Source: Actinomycetes bacterium
GTDB lineage: Bacteria; Actinomycetota; Thermoleophilia; Solirubrobacterales; 70-9
NCBI GenBank assembly: GCA_023434465.1
Contig: JAEYSQ010000116.1
Coordinates: 1 to 11,913, forward strand
Length of the DNA: 11,913 bases
Reading direction: 5' to 3'
Position numbers and translations under genes: made by a program. Below, piece by piece: positions 1-6,779 of this stretch; the stretch's first letter is position 1; each line of letters opens with the position of its first letter. The notes below the pieces were generated by a model. That model was not told where the DNA came from and did not search any database. It was given only the letters and a program-made list of their open reading frames with translations.

Positions 1-467
1 TCCCAGGTGTTGAGGACCTCTTCGGCCGTCAGGCTCTGTCGCGGATCCATCCGCATGTCCAGAGGCGCGTCATGTGAGTAGGAGAACCCGCGCTCGGCGG
101 CGTCCACCTGTAGTGAAGACATCCCAAGATCCATGTACAGCGCTGAGGCCCGAAACCCTTCATTTTGCAGGGTTTTCAAGGCGATACTGAACTCGTCGGC
201 GAGGAAACGGGTGTGGCAGGACGCTTCGGCGGCGAACTCCTGGAAGCGGGTCCGGGCGACCGGGTCGCGGTCGATCGCGACCAGGGTCCCTTCTGGTCCG
301 ATCCTCTCGGCCACCAGCCGGGCGTGACCGCCGGCTCCGAAGGTGCAGTCGATCACCGTCTCACCGGGCTGGGGGCCGATCAGGTCGACCAGCTCATGGG
401 CGAGGACGGGAAGGTGCCCACGCGGTCCCTGGTCGGGCCGGTCGGGAATCTGACGTGAGTCGCTCAC
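1..467 (-). CDS. rsmH: 16S rRNA (cytosine(1402)-N(4))-methyltransferase RsmH, 3' part missing
   Basis: RsmH (MraW) is the SAM-dependent enzyme that N4-methylates C1402 in the 16S rRNA decoding centre. About 155 N-terminal residues are visible; the rest runs off the left edge. The N-terminal part contains a HxPVL-like element (GHLPVLAHELVDL). It is followed by the SAM-binding motif DCTFGAGGHA, then AIDRDPVA, and the family signature MDLGMSSLQVD...RGFSY...PLDMRMD. The start is GTG at 465-467, with GGAG five bases upstream. It lies 35 bp downstream of mraZ on the same strand, the classical mraZ-rsmH order at the head of the dcw cluster, so both genes probably share the mraZ promoter. The identification is secure; only the C-terminal part cannot be checked. 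Confidence 0.95.
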   Translation of the reverse strand, partial: MSDSRQIPDRPDQGPRGHLPVLAHELVDLIGPQPGETVIDCTFGAGGHARLVAERIGPEGTLVAIDRDPVARTRFQEFAAEASCHTRFLADEFSIALKTLQNEGFRASALYMDLGMSSLQVDAAERGFSYSHDAPLDMRMDPRQSLTAEEVLNTW

Positions 468-502
468 CTTGGCTCCAATCGGGACGAGCCGCGGCGCGGC
501 AG

Positions 503-940
503 TCACTCTCCGCCCCCGGCGAGGGTCTCGGCGACTTCGGGGAACTGGCCGATCAGTTCTTCGTTGACCTTTGCCCAGGCATCGGCGTCCCAGATCTCGA
601 TGTAATTTCCAGCCCCCACCACTGCACATGCGCTTTCGATGCCGGCCGCTTTCTTGAGTTCCGACGGAACCCGGATTCGGCCGGCGGCGTCGAGGTCACC
701 CTCGTCGGCGGTGGCGTTGATCATCCGGCGCAGGTTGCGGGCGTCGGCGCCGAAGGGACTGTGGGGAGCGACGTAGCGTTCCTCCATCGCGTCGAAGTCT
801 TTGGTCGCGTAAAGCCAGAGGCAGGCATCCGGTCCCTTGGCGAGAACGTATCCGTCGTCGAGTGCGGCGCGAAACTTGCGGGGCACCGTGAGGCGGTCCT
901 TGGAGTCGAGGCTGTGTTCGTGCTGGCCTCTGAACGCCAC
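503..940 (-). CDS. mraZ: Transcriptional regulator / cell division protein MraZ
   Basis: MraZ is a DNA-binding protein with two SpoVT/AbrB-like domains that forms ring oligomers and regulates its own dcw operon. The 145 residues match the usual family length. The duplicated DxxGRxxxP motif is visible as DSKDRLTVPRKFR near residues 12-24 and DAAGRIRVPSELK in the second half. The start is GTG at 938-940, preceded by GAAAGGA about eight bases upstream. rsmH follows after 35 bp. The upstream region carries a TGGGN array spaced every 10 bp that overlaps a promoter, as expected for autoregulation (see separate entries). A GC-rich hairpin sits in the presumed leader. Nothing in the protein looks degraded. 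Confidence 0.95.
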   Translation of the reverse strand: MAFRGQHEHSLDSKDRLTVPRKFRAALDDGYVLAKGPDACLWLYATKDFDAMEERYVAPHSPFGADARNLRRMINATADEGDLDAAGRIRVPSELKKAAGIESACAVVGAGNYIEIWDADAWAKVNEELIGQFPEVAETLAGGGE

Positions 941-984
941 CGCTCTCGTCCTTTCTTGCCTCGCTGCTGGTTACGGGAAAGAGT

Positions 985-1030
985 TGGGCCGGGGTGGTGA
1001 GAGCGGGAGGAGCTCCATCACCCCGGCCCA
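985..1030 (-). other. Strong hairpin in the mraZ leader
   Basis: A perfect 12-bp inverted repeat has arms at 985-996 and 1019-1030 and a 22-base loop. The stem is almost entirely G-C, apart from one A-T pair and two T-A type pairs. It lies between the predicted mraZ promoter and the start codon and ends 44 bases upstream of the GTG. No clear U-tract follows on the minus strand, where the sequence continues AACTCTTTCCC, so a classical terminator is not well supported. It could be a leader structure, an attenuator or an mRNA-stability element. The structure is seen directly; the function is inference. Confidence 0.6.
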
Positions 1031-1050
1031 TTGGCTTCAACTCGAAGGGG

Positions 1051-1079
1051 AACATACCCCACTTTGTCCCACTTTGCAA
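1051..1079 (-). promoter_or_regulatory. Predicted mraZ promoter
   Basis: Read on the minus strand, TTGCAA (1074-1079) and TATGTT (1051-1056) are separated by exactly 17 bp. Each matches the sigma-70 type consensus at 4 of 6 positions. Transcription would start near 1043-1045, giving a leader of roughly 105 bases. Two of the TGGGN repeats fall inside the spacer, which fits repression by MraZ. The hexamers are weak individually; the spacing and the overlap with the operator carry the call. Confidence 0.55.
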
Positions 1080-1091
1080 CACAACCCCCCA
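1057..1091 (-). promoter_or_regulatory. MraZ-binding repeats (MraZ box)
   Basis: Read on the minus strand, four pentamers start at exact 10-bp intervals: TGGGG (1087-1091), TGTTG (1077-1081, degenerate), TGGGA (1067-1071) and TGGGG (1057-1061). Two of the intervening pentamers are identical (CAAAG). Tandem TGGGN repeats separated by five bases upstream of mraZ are the known binding site of MraZ in Escherichia coli, and similar arrays occur elsewhere. The array overlaps the predicted promoter spacer. This supports autorepression of mraZ-rsmH and whatever dcw genes follow. Confidence 0.75.
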
Positions 1092-1106
1092 CATCACTCC
1101 AAAAAC

Positions 1107-1122
1107 TGCAACTGCCGTTGCA
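1107..1122. promoter_or_regulatory. Perfect dyad TGCAAC-N4-GTTGCA, possible operator
   Basis: A 16-bp perfect palindrome with 6-bp half sites and a four-base centre (TGCC) lies between the divergent mraZ and the gene starting at 1225. A further TGCAAC half site occurs at 1075-1080, inside the mraZ promoter. The size and symmetry suit a dimeric regulator. No cognate regulator can be named, and chance is possible. Confidence 0.3.
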
Positions 1123-1152
1123 CCGTCCTCCCCGGAATCGACTGGGATCAGC

Positions 1153-1182
1153 CGGACGGTTCTGACCCGCAGGCTCTAGGCT
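1153..1182 (+). promoter_or_regulatory. Weak candidate promoter for the gene at 1225
   Basis: CGGACG (1153-1158, retaining the GAC core of a -35) and TAGGCT (1177-1182, an actinobacterial-style TANNNT -10) are 18 bp apart. This would place the transcript start near 1189, leaving a leader of about 36 bases before the GTG. The -35 match is poor, so the call is tentative. Confidence 0.3.
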
Positions 1183-1224
1183 GCCGCCAGGCAACCAGTC
1201 GAAGAATCAAAGGGGAACACCGCC

Positions 1225-2187
1225 GTGAACGAAGAGCAGAAAGAACGGGAGAGCGACCAGGCAAAGGGGCCGGCGTCTACGAGTGACGCGAGCCAGACCG
1301 AAGCCCGAAAGTCAGAACCCGGGAACGGCCCCTCGGTCACCCACGCCAATCAACTTCGCGGTGAACGGTTCAAGGCACTCATACGTCGACCGGTCGCCTG
1401 GATCCTGATCACGGTGTTCGCCCTGCTGCCCTTGATCGGCTTCGCGGCGGCGGGAATAGCCGCAATCGGCGTTGTCGCCTGCGTGATCGTCGTCCTGATC
1501 GGATTGCTGGTCGTTTTCCTGATAGCCGACAACCAGGCTGAGGATGCGTTCTACGACGCCTACTGCTCGTCGCACGGACTGACCCGGGTTCCAAATCCGG
1601 ATCTCGGAAGGGTGACTCCACTCTTGCGCAAAGGCGACAAACGAAGGACAGACGAGATCTTTCACGGGGAACTGGCTGACGGAATGGTCGGGGATCTGGC
1701 CCTCTTCACCTACACGGTGGAGAGCCGCGACTCCGACGGCGACAAGACCGAGACTGACTACCCGTTCACCGTCGTTCACGTCGAGATGCCCGAGGTCGTT
1801 CCGCACCTGGCGGAACTCCGGGTGCAGAACAAGGTGGGCTTCAAGTTTCTCGAGGGATTTGAAGACAGCTTCCGTCGCAAACACCAGCGTGTCACGCTCG
1901 AAAGCGAAGCGATGAGGGATCGCTACGAGATCTTCGTCTTGAAGGAACAGGACGCCGTCTGGGTGCGGCGGCTCTTCTCCCCCAGCTTCATCGTCTGGTT
2001 GAGCGAAACCCCACCGAAGAAGTTCGCCTTCGAACTTGAGGACGGTCATCTGATCGCCTACGTTCCGAAGCACAAGGAAGACGTGGAGGGGTTCGAGGAG
2101 GTGACCCGGGTCGGCACCTATGTTGCCCGGCGCCTGCTCGAGGAATCGGCGGACACTTCCCCGATGGCCGATCGCGAAACGACCTGA
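1225..2187 (+). CDS. Unrecognised membrane protein with two N-terminal transmembrane segments
   Basis: I do not recognise a specific family. The 320-residue protein has a polar, charged N-terminal tail (residues 1-50). Two adjacent hydrophobic segments follow at roughly 57-78 and 80-101, likely a membrane hairpin. A soluble domain of about 220 residues comes next, rich in charged residues, with alternating beta-like stretches such as FTVVHVEMPEVVPHL. No catalytic motif, signal peptide or metal site is evident. The start is GTG at 1225-1227, with AAAGGGGAA at 1209-1217 as ribosome-binding site. It is divergent from mraZ across a 284-bp regulatory region and 71 bp upstream of the next plus-strand gene. 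The layout resembles DUF3137-type proteins (membrane hairpin plus soluble domain), but I cannot confirm that. Confidence 0.85.
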   Translation: MNEEQKERESDQAKGPASTSDASQTEARKSEPGNGPSVTHANQLRGERFKALIRRPVAWILITVFALLPLIGFAAAGIAAIGVVACVIVVLIGLLVVFLIADNQAEDAFYDAYCSSHGLTRVPNPDLGRVTPLLRKGDKRRTDEIFHGELADGMVGDLALFTYTVESRDSDGDKTETDYPFTVVHVEMPEVVPHLAELRVQNKVGFKFLEGFEDSFRRKHQRVTLESEAMRDRYEIFVLKEQDAVWVRRLFSPSFIVWLSETPPKKFAFELEDGHLIAYVPKHKEDVEGFEEVTRVGTYVARRLLEESADTSPMADRETT

Positions 2188-2233
2188 GTGCTTCGAGGAG
2201 TCCCGATAACCGCGGCTCCAACTGAGAAGGACC

Positions 2234-2254
2234 ATGATTCCGCCGGCTTCCTGA
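2234..2254 (+). other. Six-codon upstream ORF (MIPPAS), possible leader for the downstream gene
   Basis: ATG at 2234 has the strongest ribosome-binding sequence in the vicinity (GAGAAGGA, 2224-2231) and reads six codons to TGA at 2252-2254. The stop lies four bases before the TTG proposed as start of the large membrane-protein gene. That gene has no Shine-Dalgarno sequence of its own. Translation by reinitiation from this mini-ORF is therefore plausible. It may instead mark a wrongly read base in the assembly that broke a true N-terminus. Confidence 0.35.
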
Positions 2255-2258
2255 CGCC

Positions 2259-3929
2259 TTGAATCCGATCGATCGCATCACGCCGGGTCGAGTTCTCGGT
2301 GCTGCACTTGCGCTCAGTGTGACGCTGAACATGTATATCGGTCGCGAGATCACCTTCAGCACCGACGAGCTGGTCTGGTTCATGCTGAGCCCCGACCTCG
2401 ACCTGGAGCAGGCCTTCCATCCCTATGTCGGCCATCTCATTCTCACTTCGAAGCTTTCCTACAAGCTGCTCTTCGAGACGATCGGACCCGAGTACTGGGT
2501 GATTCGCCTCGCGACGGCGCTTGTTCTGGCGGGCGTCGTGGTGGTTCTCTACCGGCTGCTCCGCCGTTTCAGCGGCGAGTGGCCGGCCCTCGGCGTTTCG
2601 CTGGTCGTGCTCTTTTTCAGCGGCGATCCCGCCCATGTCTTCCACGGCAACGGAATCACCGTGTTGGGCTCGGTCGGCTGCGGCCTGCTCGCGCTGCTGC
2701 TTCTTTCCGACCGGACCACCACCCGTTCGGCCCTCGCTTGCCTGGCCCTCGCCCTCGGGGTCGCGACCTACTCGCAGGCCCTGCCCTTCCTGGTCGGGGC
2801 CGCCGTATTCCTGCTCGCTCTGAAGCGGGCGCGTGACCTCTGGGTTCCCGCGGTGCCCCTTCTGGCCTACTTCTGCTGGTGGGTCTGGGCCCGCGACCTG
2901 CCGCTCGCGTCACAGAACTCGCTGGAGCCAGAACGCATTTACATGCTTCCCGTCTGGGGGTTCAGGGCGACCGGTGCCCTGGCCGAGAACGTTCTCCGGC
3001 TGCCCGACGGCGTCGGCTCAGGCCTCGAAGAGGCGATCGGGCTGGTCGTTGCCGCAGTTTTGCTCGGTTCGCTGGTCTGGCTGCTCGCCAGAGGACGGGC
3101 CAATCCGCTCTTCTTCGCCGGCGCCGCGACCCTGGTTGTGATGTGGGCACTGGTGATCGTGGTGCCGGTCGACGACCGCGACTTCGACAGCTCCCGCTAC
3201 ATGTACCCCTTCCTGCTGGCCACCGCGGTCACCTGGGGCAGCCTGCTCAGGGTCGAGAAACCAGGCCGCACGCTCGCCTTTACCGTCGGGGTCCTCGTCG
3301 TAGTGCTCTGCATGGTCGGCATCTATCGCCAGGAGCAACACAACGACCGGCAACGCGACGGCGTGACCGTGGTCCTCCGCTCCGGACTGGCCGGGGTCGA
3401 GTCGGTGGGGCCAACCGACGAGTCACTTGCCGCCGATGTCCTCGCCACCCAGGACGAGGACTTCTTCCTCAACCTCCCGTTCCGCGCGATCGATGATCTG
3501 CGGCGACCATCGCTCGCCGCTTACACCCGCGCTACCGACAAGTACGGCCGGGTTGGATTCACCGAGTCTGAAATCCGCGGGAAAGGACGTCAGGCCGGTT
3601 ATCTCTTTGACCGTTCCGCGGCCCGGGTATCCGGACTCGGTTCCGCAATCCCGATCCCGGGCGGGGCCGGCGATCGACCCTGCGCCACCCCCCGTTTCCT
3701 CTTTCCGGGAGCGCGCGGCATGCCTGCTCCGACTGGCCGGTTCGAGGTCCGAAACCCGACCGCAGAAGCAGCCCCGCTACTCACCCGCCGGTTCAGCAGC
3801 CGCGGCATCGACGTCGGTGCGGTTCCGCCCCGAGGAGCAGCAGCTCTCGGAAGCGCCGACAACGACGGAGGGGCCAGACTCCGCTTGATCACCCGCGGCC
3901 CCACCCTTACCGTCTGCCGGACTCCCTGA
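2259..3929 (+). CDS. Multispanning GT-C-like glycosyltransferase-type membrane protein
   Basis: The 556-residue polytopic protein probably belongs to the GT-C superfamily, whose members move sugars from polyprenyl-phosphate donors on the outer face of the membrane. A hydrophobic helix occupies about residues 11-28. It is followed by a loop with an acidic pair (STDELVWF, D36-E37) of the kind that serves catalysis in GT-C enzymes. Further hydrophobic segments lie at about 84-104, 109-121, 132-150, 155-190, 196-210, 258-277, 283-304, 314-330 and 338-355. The motif SSRYMYPF (311-318) sits before one of the late helices. Residues 360-556 form a soluble, presumably extracytoplasmic domain I do not recognise. 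TTG at 2259 is the earliest possible start in this frame; GTG 2319 or ATG 2331 would remove the first helix. Specific substrate unknown. Confidence 0.8.
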   Translation: MNPIDRITPGRVLGAALALSVTLNMYIGREITFSTDELVWFMLSPDLDLEQAFHPYVGHLILTSKLSYKLLFETIGPEYWVIRLATALVLAGVVVVLYRLLRRFSGEWPALGVSLVVLFFSGDPAHVFHGNGITVLGSVGCGLLALLLLSDRTTTRSALACLALALGVATYSQALPFLVGAAVFLLALKRARDLWVPAVPLLAYFCWWVWARDLPLASQNSLEPERIYMLPVWGFRATGALAENVLRLPDGVGSGLEEAIGLVVAAVLLGSLVWLLARGRANPLFFAGAATLVVMWALVIVVPVDDRDFDSSRYMYPFLLATAVTWGSLLRVEKPGRTLAFTVGVLVVVLCMVGIYRQEQHNDRQRDGVTVVLRSGLAGVESVGPTDESLAADVLATQDEDFFLNLPFRAIDDLRRPSLAAYTRATDKYGRVGFTESEIRGKGRQAGYLFDRSAARVSGLGSAIPIPGGAGDRPCATPRFLFPGARGMPAPTGRFEVRNPTAEAAPLLTRRFSSRGIDVGAVPPRGAAALGSADNDGGARLRLITRGPTLTVCRTP

Positions 3930-3954
3930 TGAGCACTTGCGTCCGGGTGCTTCA
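3930..3954. terminator. Weak bidirectional hairpin between convergent genes
   Basis: AGCAC (3932-3936) and GTGCT (3947-3951) form a 5-bp stem with a 10-base loop, extendable by TGA/TCA with one bulged T. It fills almost the whole 22-bp gap between the convergent membrane-protein gene and tadC. No U-tract is present on either strand. It is the only candidate for transcription end here, and it is weak. Confidence 0.25.
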
Positions 3955-4797
3955 GTAGCTCATGTTGATCAGGCTGTCGGCGTTGGCGGCCAGGGCAGCG
4001 ACGATCAGCAGCAGCACCGAGGGGACCAGGATCAGGGCGATCACCAGCTGGATCTTTGGTGCGGCGCGGGCCGCTTCCTCCTCGATCGCCCGGCGCTGAT
4101 CCTGGCGCAGGGTGGCCGATTGGCGACGAAGCTGCTCGGCCAACGGCGATCCGAGCCGCCGCGATCGCTCGAGAGTCGAAACGAACGAGGTGATCTCGGT
4201 TCCGCCGACCCTCCGGCGCAAGCCTTCGAGTGCGGCGGCCTGGCCGCTACCCCAGGCCATGTCGTCCCCGGCGCGGGACATCTCCTCGATCAGCGGTCCC
4301 CGCCCCGAACTCGCCAGGTCGAGCAGGCACCCACCCAGACCCCTTCCGGTCTGGACCGAGACCGCCAGCAGGTCCAGCACGTCGGGCAAGGCGACAACCA
4401 TCCGGCGGTGCCGCCGCCGGGCCGCCCGTTCAAGCAGGAAATCAGGCAGGATGAACCCGCCCGCCGCGACCGCGACCAGGACGATCGGCGCAAGTCGTCC
4501 GGGAAGGACTCCTGTGAAAAGCGAGCCGAAAAGCATTCCGGCCGCTGCCGCGCAGCCCTTTGCGAGCAGGACGGTTCTCGGAGTCAGGACCCCTTCCAGA
4601 CCGGCCCGGCGAACCCGATCGGCCAGGCCGAGAACATCGATCCCCTGCGCCCCGTCGCGCCCGACTCCGATCCGGTGAGGCTCGCGGTTGGCGCGGCCGC
4701 CGGTTCCGTCCCGGATAGGCCGCCCCAGCAACTCCCGCAAACCGAAGGCACCGAGCAACAGGGCCAGGATCCCGAGCAGTGCGGGAGCAGGACTCAA
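3952..4797 (-). CDS. tadC: Tad (Flp) secretion platform protein TadC, type II secretion F family
   Basis: TadC pairs with TadB as the inner-membrane platform of Tad/Flp pilus machines, converting the work of the TadA ATPase into pilin assembly. In 281 residues it shows an N-terminal membrane helix (about 5-22) and a hydrophobic pair at about 78-118. The T2SSF domain opens with ALPDVLDLLAVSVQTG (136-151) and contains EEEAARAAPKIQ just before the last long helix (about 250-272), both typical of TadC. The start is TTG at 4795-4797, 11 bp after the tadB stop, with GGGG about seven bases upstream. In-frame alternatives are poor. It is the last gene of the minus-strand operon and converges on the membrane-protein gene ending at 3929. 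Confidence 0.9.
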   Translation of the reverse strand: MSPAPALLGILALLLGAFGLRELLGRPIRDGTGGRANREPHRIGVGRDGAQGIDVLGLADRVRRAGLEGVLTPRTVLLAKGCAAAAGMLFGSLFTGVLPGRLAPIVLVAVAAGGFILPDFLLERAARRRHRRMVVALPDVLDLLAVSVQTGRGLGGCLLDLASSGRGPLIEEMSRAGDDMAWGSGQAAALEGLRRRVGGTEITSFVSTLERSRRLGSPLAEQLRRQSATLRQDQRRAIEEEAARAAPKIQLVIALILVPSVLLLIVAALAANADSLINMSY

Positions 4798-4808
4798 ACC
4801 GGCCCCAT

Positions 4809-5708
4809 TCAGCTCACCCCGATCCGGGCCAGCCTCGAGATCAGGATGAACCCGAGAAGCTGGAGCATTAGCGAAAGGCCGACCAGGACCAGCGCCGGCA
4901 CCGAAGAGACGATCGACCCGAAGAACCCGGGCCGGAGCAACTCGGTGAAGAGAGCAGCACCGGCCGGCATCGCCACCACGAGGTAACCCGTGAATCTTGC
5001 CTGGGCAGTCGCCGAGCGGGCATCCTCAGCGACCCGGTCGCGCTCGGCCGCGCCTTCCGCGAAGCGGCGGAGCAGGGCAGCCAGGTCGCCACCGGCCAGC
5101 CTTTGGCTGATCAGTGCGGTGGCGAAGGCATCGACCCGGGGCGAGCCGAAACGGATGGCGAAATTGCGGATCGTGTCGGTGGTCGGGGCACCGGCTTCGA
5201 GTTCGTAGCGAACGGTCTGGAACTCGCTGAGGACCGGTCCCTCGAGCGAGGCTGATGCCGCGACCAGAGCTCCACGCGGCGAGTGGCCGGCGGTCAGGCA
5301 ATCGGCGATCGCCCGGGCTGCGTCCGGCAGGGATTTCTCTACCGCGCGACGATAACGCCGTCGTCCCCGCGAAATCAGCCAGCCGGCGAGCATCGGTGCC
5401 CCCACTGCCAGCACCATGCCGACCACCGGTCCGGCCAGCCACCAGCCGCAGGCGATCGCGGCGAAGCTGAACAGCAAGGCCAGCCGGAAACGCTCATCGG
5501 ATGTCGGCAGGTAACCCTCGCGGCGAGCCCGGCGCAGCGGCTCGATGGTGGCGGTCAACCAGGTGCGGAGACCGGAATCACCGCGACCTTGGCCTTGAAC
5601 GTCGTTTGTGAGATCGCGCCGCCCGAGACCCATCGCTTCCCACACGGCGGCGACAGCGAGTGCGGCGGCCAGGCCGGCCAGCAGGGCTGCGACCCCGGAC
5701 CCGCTCAC
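4809..5708 (-). CDS. tadB: Tad (Flp) secretion platform protein TadB, type II secretion F family
   Basis: TadB is the partner platform protein of TadC. It has 299 residues. There is one helix near the N-terminus (about 4-24), then a linker, and a hydrophobic pair at about 76-112. The T2SSF domain (about 125-240) contains KSLPDAARAIADCLTAGHS and the conserved QRLAGGDLAALLRRFAE region. Two C-terminal helices follow at about 241-257 and 268-290. The start GTG (5706-5708) overlaps the tadA stop in a GTGA arrangement (4 bp), implying translational coupling to the ATPase. The gene order tadA-tadB-tadC is the standard Tad core. The neighbouring tadA, more than the sequence alone, distinguishes TadB from TadC here. 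Confidence 0.9.
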   Translation of the reverse strand: MSGSGVAALLAGLAAALAVAAVWEAMGLGRRDLTNDVQGQGRGDSGLRTWLTATIEPLRRARREGYLPTSDERFRLALLFSFAAIACGWWLAGPVVGMVLAVGAPMLAGWLISRGRRRYRRAVEKSLPDAARAIADCLTAGHSPRGALVAASASLEGPVLSEFQTVRYELEAGAPTTDTIRNFAIRFGSPRVDAFATALISQRLAGGDLAALLRRFAEGAAERDRVAEDARSATAQARFTGYLVVAMPAGAALFTELLRPGFFGSIVSSVPALVLVGLSLMLQLLGFILISRLARIGVS

Positions 5709-6778
5709 TCTCCTACCTCTTCGATTCCGGTCACTTTGCGACTCCCGTCTTCGGAGCGCGAGATGTGCACCACCAGGTCGATGCCGCGCCGGAGCTGGGC
5801 TCCGATCACGTTGAGCGGCAGCCCGACATCAGCCATCAGCGCCAGCACCTCGATCCGGGCCAGAGCGTCGGTGGCGGAACTGGCGTGAACCGTCGACAGC
5901 GCTCCGTCGTGGCCGGTGTTGAGCGCGGTCAGCAGGTCCAGCGCCTCCGGACCGCGCACCTCTCCGATCAGGATCCGGTCTGGCCGCATCCGCAGCGCGT
6001 TTCGCAGCAGGTCACGAATCGTCACCTCGCCCCGGCCCTCGATGCTCGGCGGGCGGGATTCGAGTCGGACCACATGAGACTGGGCGAGACAAAGCTCGGC
6101 CGCATCCTCGATCGTCACGATCCGCTCGCCGTCCTCGATCAATCCGGAGAGCGCGTTGAGCAGGGTCGTCTTGCCGGAACCGGTTCCGCCACTGATCAGG
6201 ATGCTTTTCCGGGCCGCGACCTCGCTTTCAAGCCTGTCGGCTTGCGCACCGGTGAGCGACCCCCAGGCGACCAGATCACCGATCGTCGGGCGATCGCCGG
6301 GAAAGCGGCGGATCGAGACCGCCGGACCGTCCACGGCAAGTGGCGGGATCACGACGTTCACCCGGGAACCATCCGGCAACCGGGCGTCAGCCATCGGGCT
6401 GAGCTCGTCGACCCGCCGGCCGAGCGGGGCCAGGATCCGTTCAATCGTGTTGCGGAGTTGCTCTTCGTCCTCGAATTTCACTCCGGCCGGTTCGATCCTT
6501 CCGCCGCGCTCGACGTACACGAGGTCTGGTCCGTTGACCATCACCTCTTCGACCGAGCTGTCCTCGAGCAGGATCTCGAGCGGTCCGAGACCGGAGGCCT
6601 CCCGCAGGATCCTCTCGACCAGTTCCTCGCGCGCCTCGGCCGAAAGCATCGCCGCCCGCTGCTCCACCGCCCCGCGGATCGCTGATTCGATTCCCTCTTC
6701 CTGGGAACCCGCGCCGGTCCGGCGGCGCTCGACGAGGCCGCTCCGGATCTCCGCTGCCAGTCTGCTCCGGGCGTCCAA
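5705..6778 (-). CDS. tadA: Tad secretion/pilus assembly ATPase TadA (CpaF/VirB11 family)
   Basis: This is the hexameric cytoplasmic ATPase that drives Tad pilus assembly or secretion. The 357-residue protein has an N-terminal domain with the family stretch LGPLEILLEDSSVEEVMVNG (64-83). The RecA-like domain follows, with Walker A GGTGSGKTT (197-205), Asp-box RIVTIEDAAEL, Walker B RILIGEVRG (268-276) and His-box TGHDGALSTVHA (288-299). All key residues are present, so it should be active. The start TTG (6776-6778) has a strong GGAGG five bases upstream and lies 1 bp after the stop of the SAF-domain gene. tadB follows with a 4-bp overlap. It is somewhat short for CpaF proteins, mainly at the N-terminus. 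Confidence 0.96.
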   Translation of the reverse strand: MDARSRLAAEIRSGLVERRRTGAGSQEEGIESAIRGAVEQRAAMLSAEAREELVERILREASGLGPLEILLEDSSVEEVMVNGPDLVYVERGGRIEPAGVKFEDEEQLRNTIERILAPLGRRVDELSPMADARLPDGSRVNVVIPPLAVDGPAVSIRRFPGDRPTIGDLVAWGSLTGAQADRLESEVAARKSILISGGTGSGKTTLLNALSGLIEDGERIVTIEDAAELCLAQSHVVRLESRPPSIEGRGEVTIRDLLRNALRMRPDRILIGEVRGPEALDLLTALNTGHDGALSTVHASSATDALARIEVLALMADVGLPLNVIGAQLRRGIDLVVHISRSEDGSRKVTGIEEVGE

Positions 6779-6779
6779 T

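Noticed and set aside
1312..2235. Long minus-strand open frame (307 codons) opposite the gene at 1225
   Set aside because: It is a GC-driven shadow. Its translation is low in hydrophobic order and lacks family motifs, while the plus-strand frame has a ribosome-binding site and clear membrane helices.
3937..4986. Plus-strand open frame of 349 codons opposite tadC/tadB
   Set aside because: The translation is Gln/Arg/Pro-rich low-complexity sequence typical of antisense frames. The minus strand encodes recognisable TadC and TadB.
5660..6685. Plus-strand open frame of 341 codons opposite tadA
   Set aside because: It is antisense to an unmistakable ATPase with all Walker and His-box motifs; no start context and no family features.
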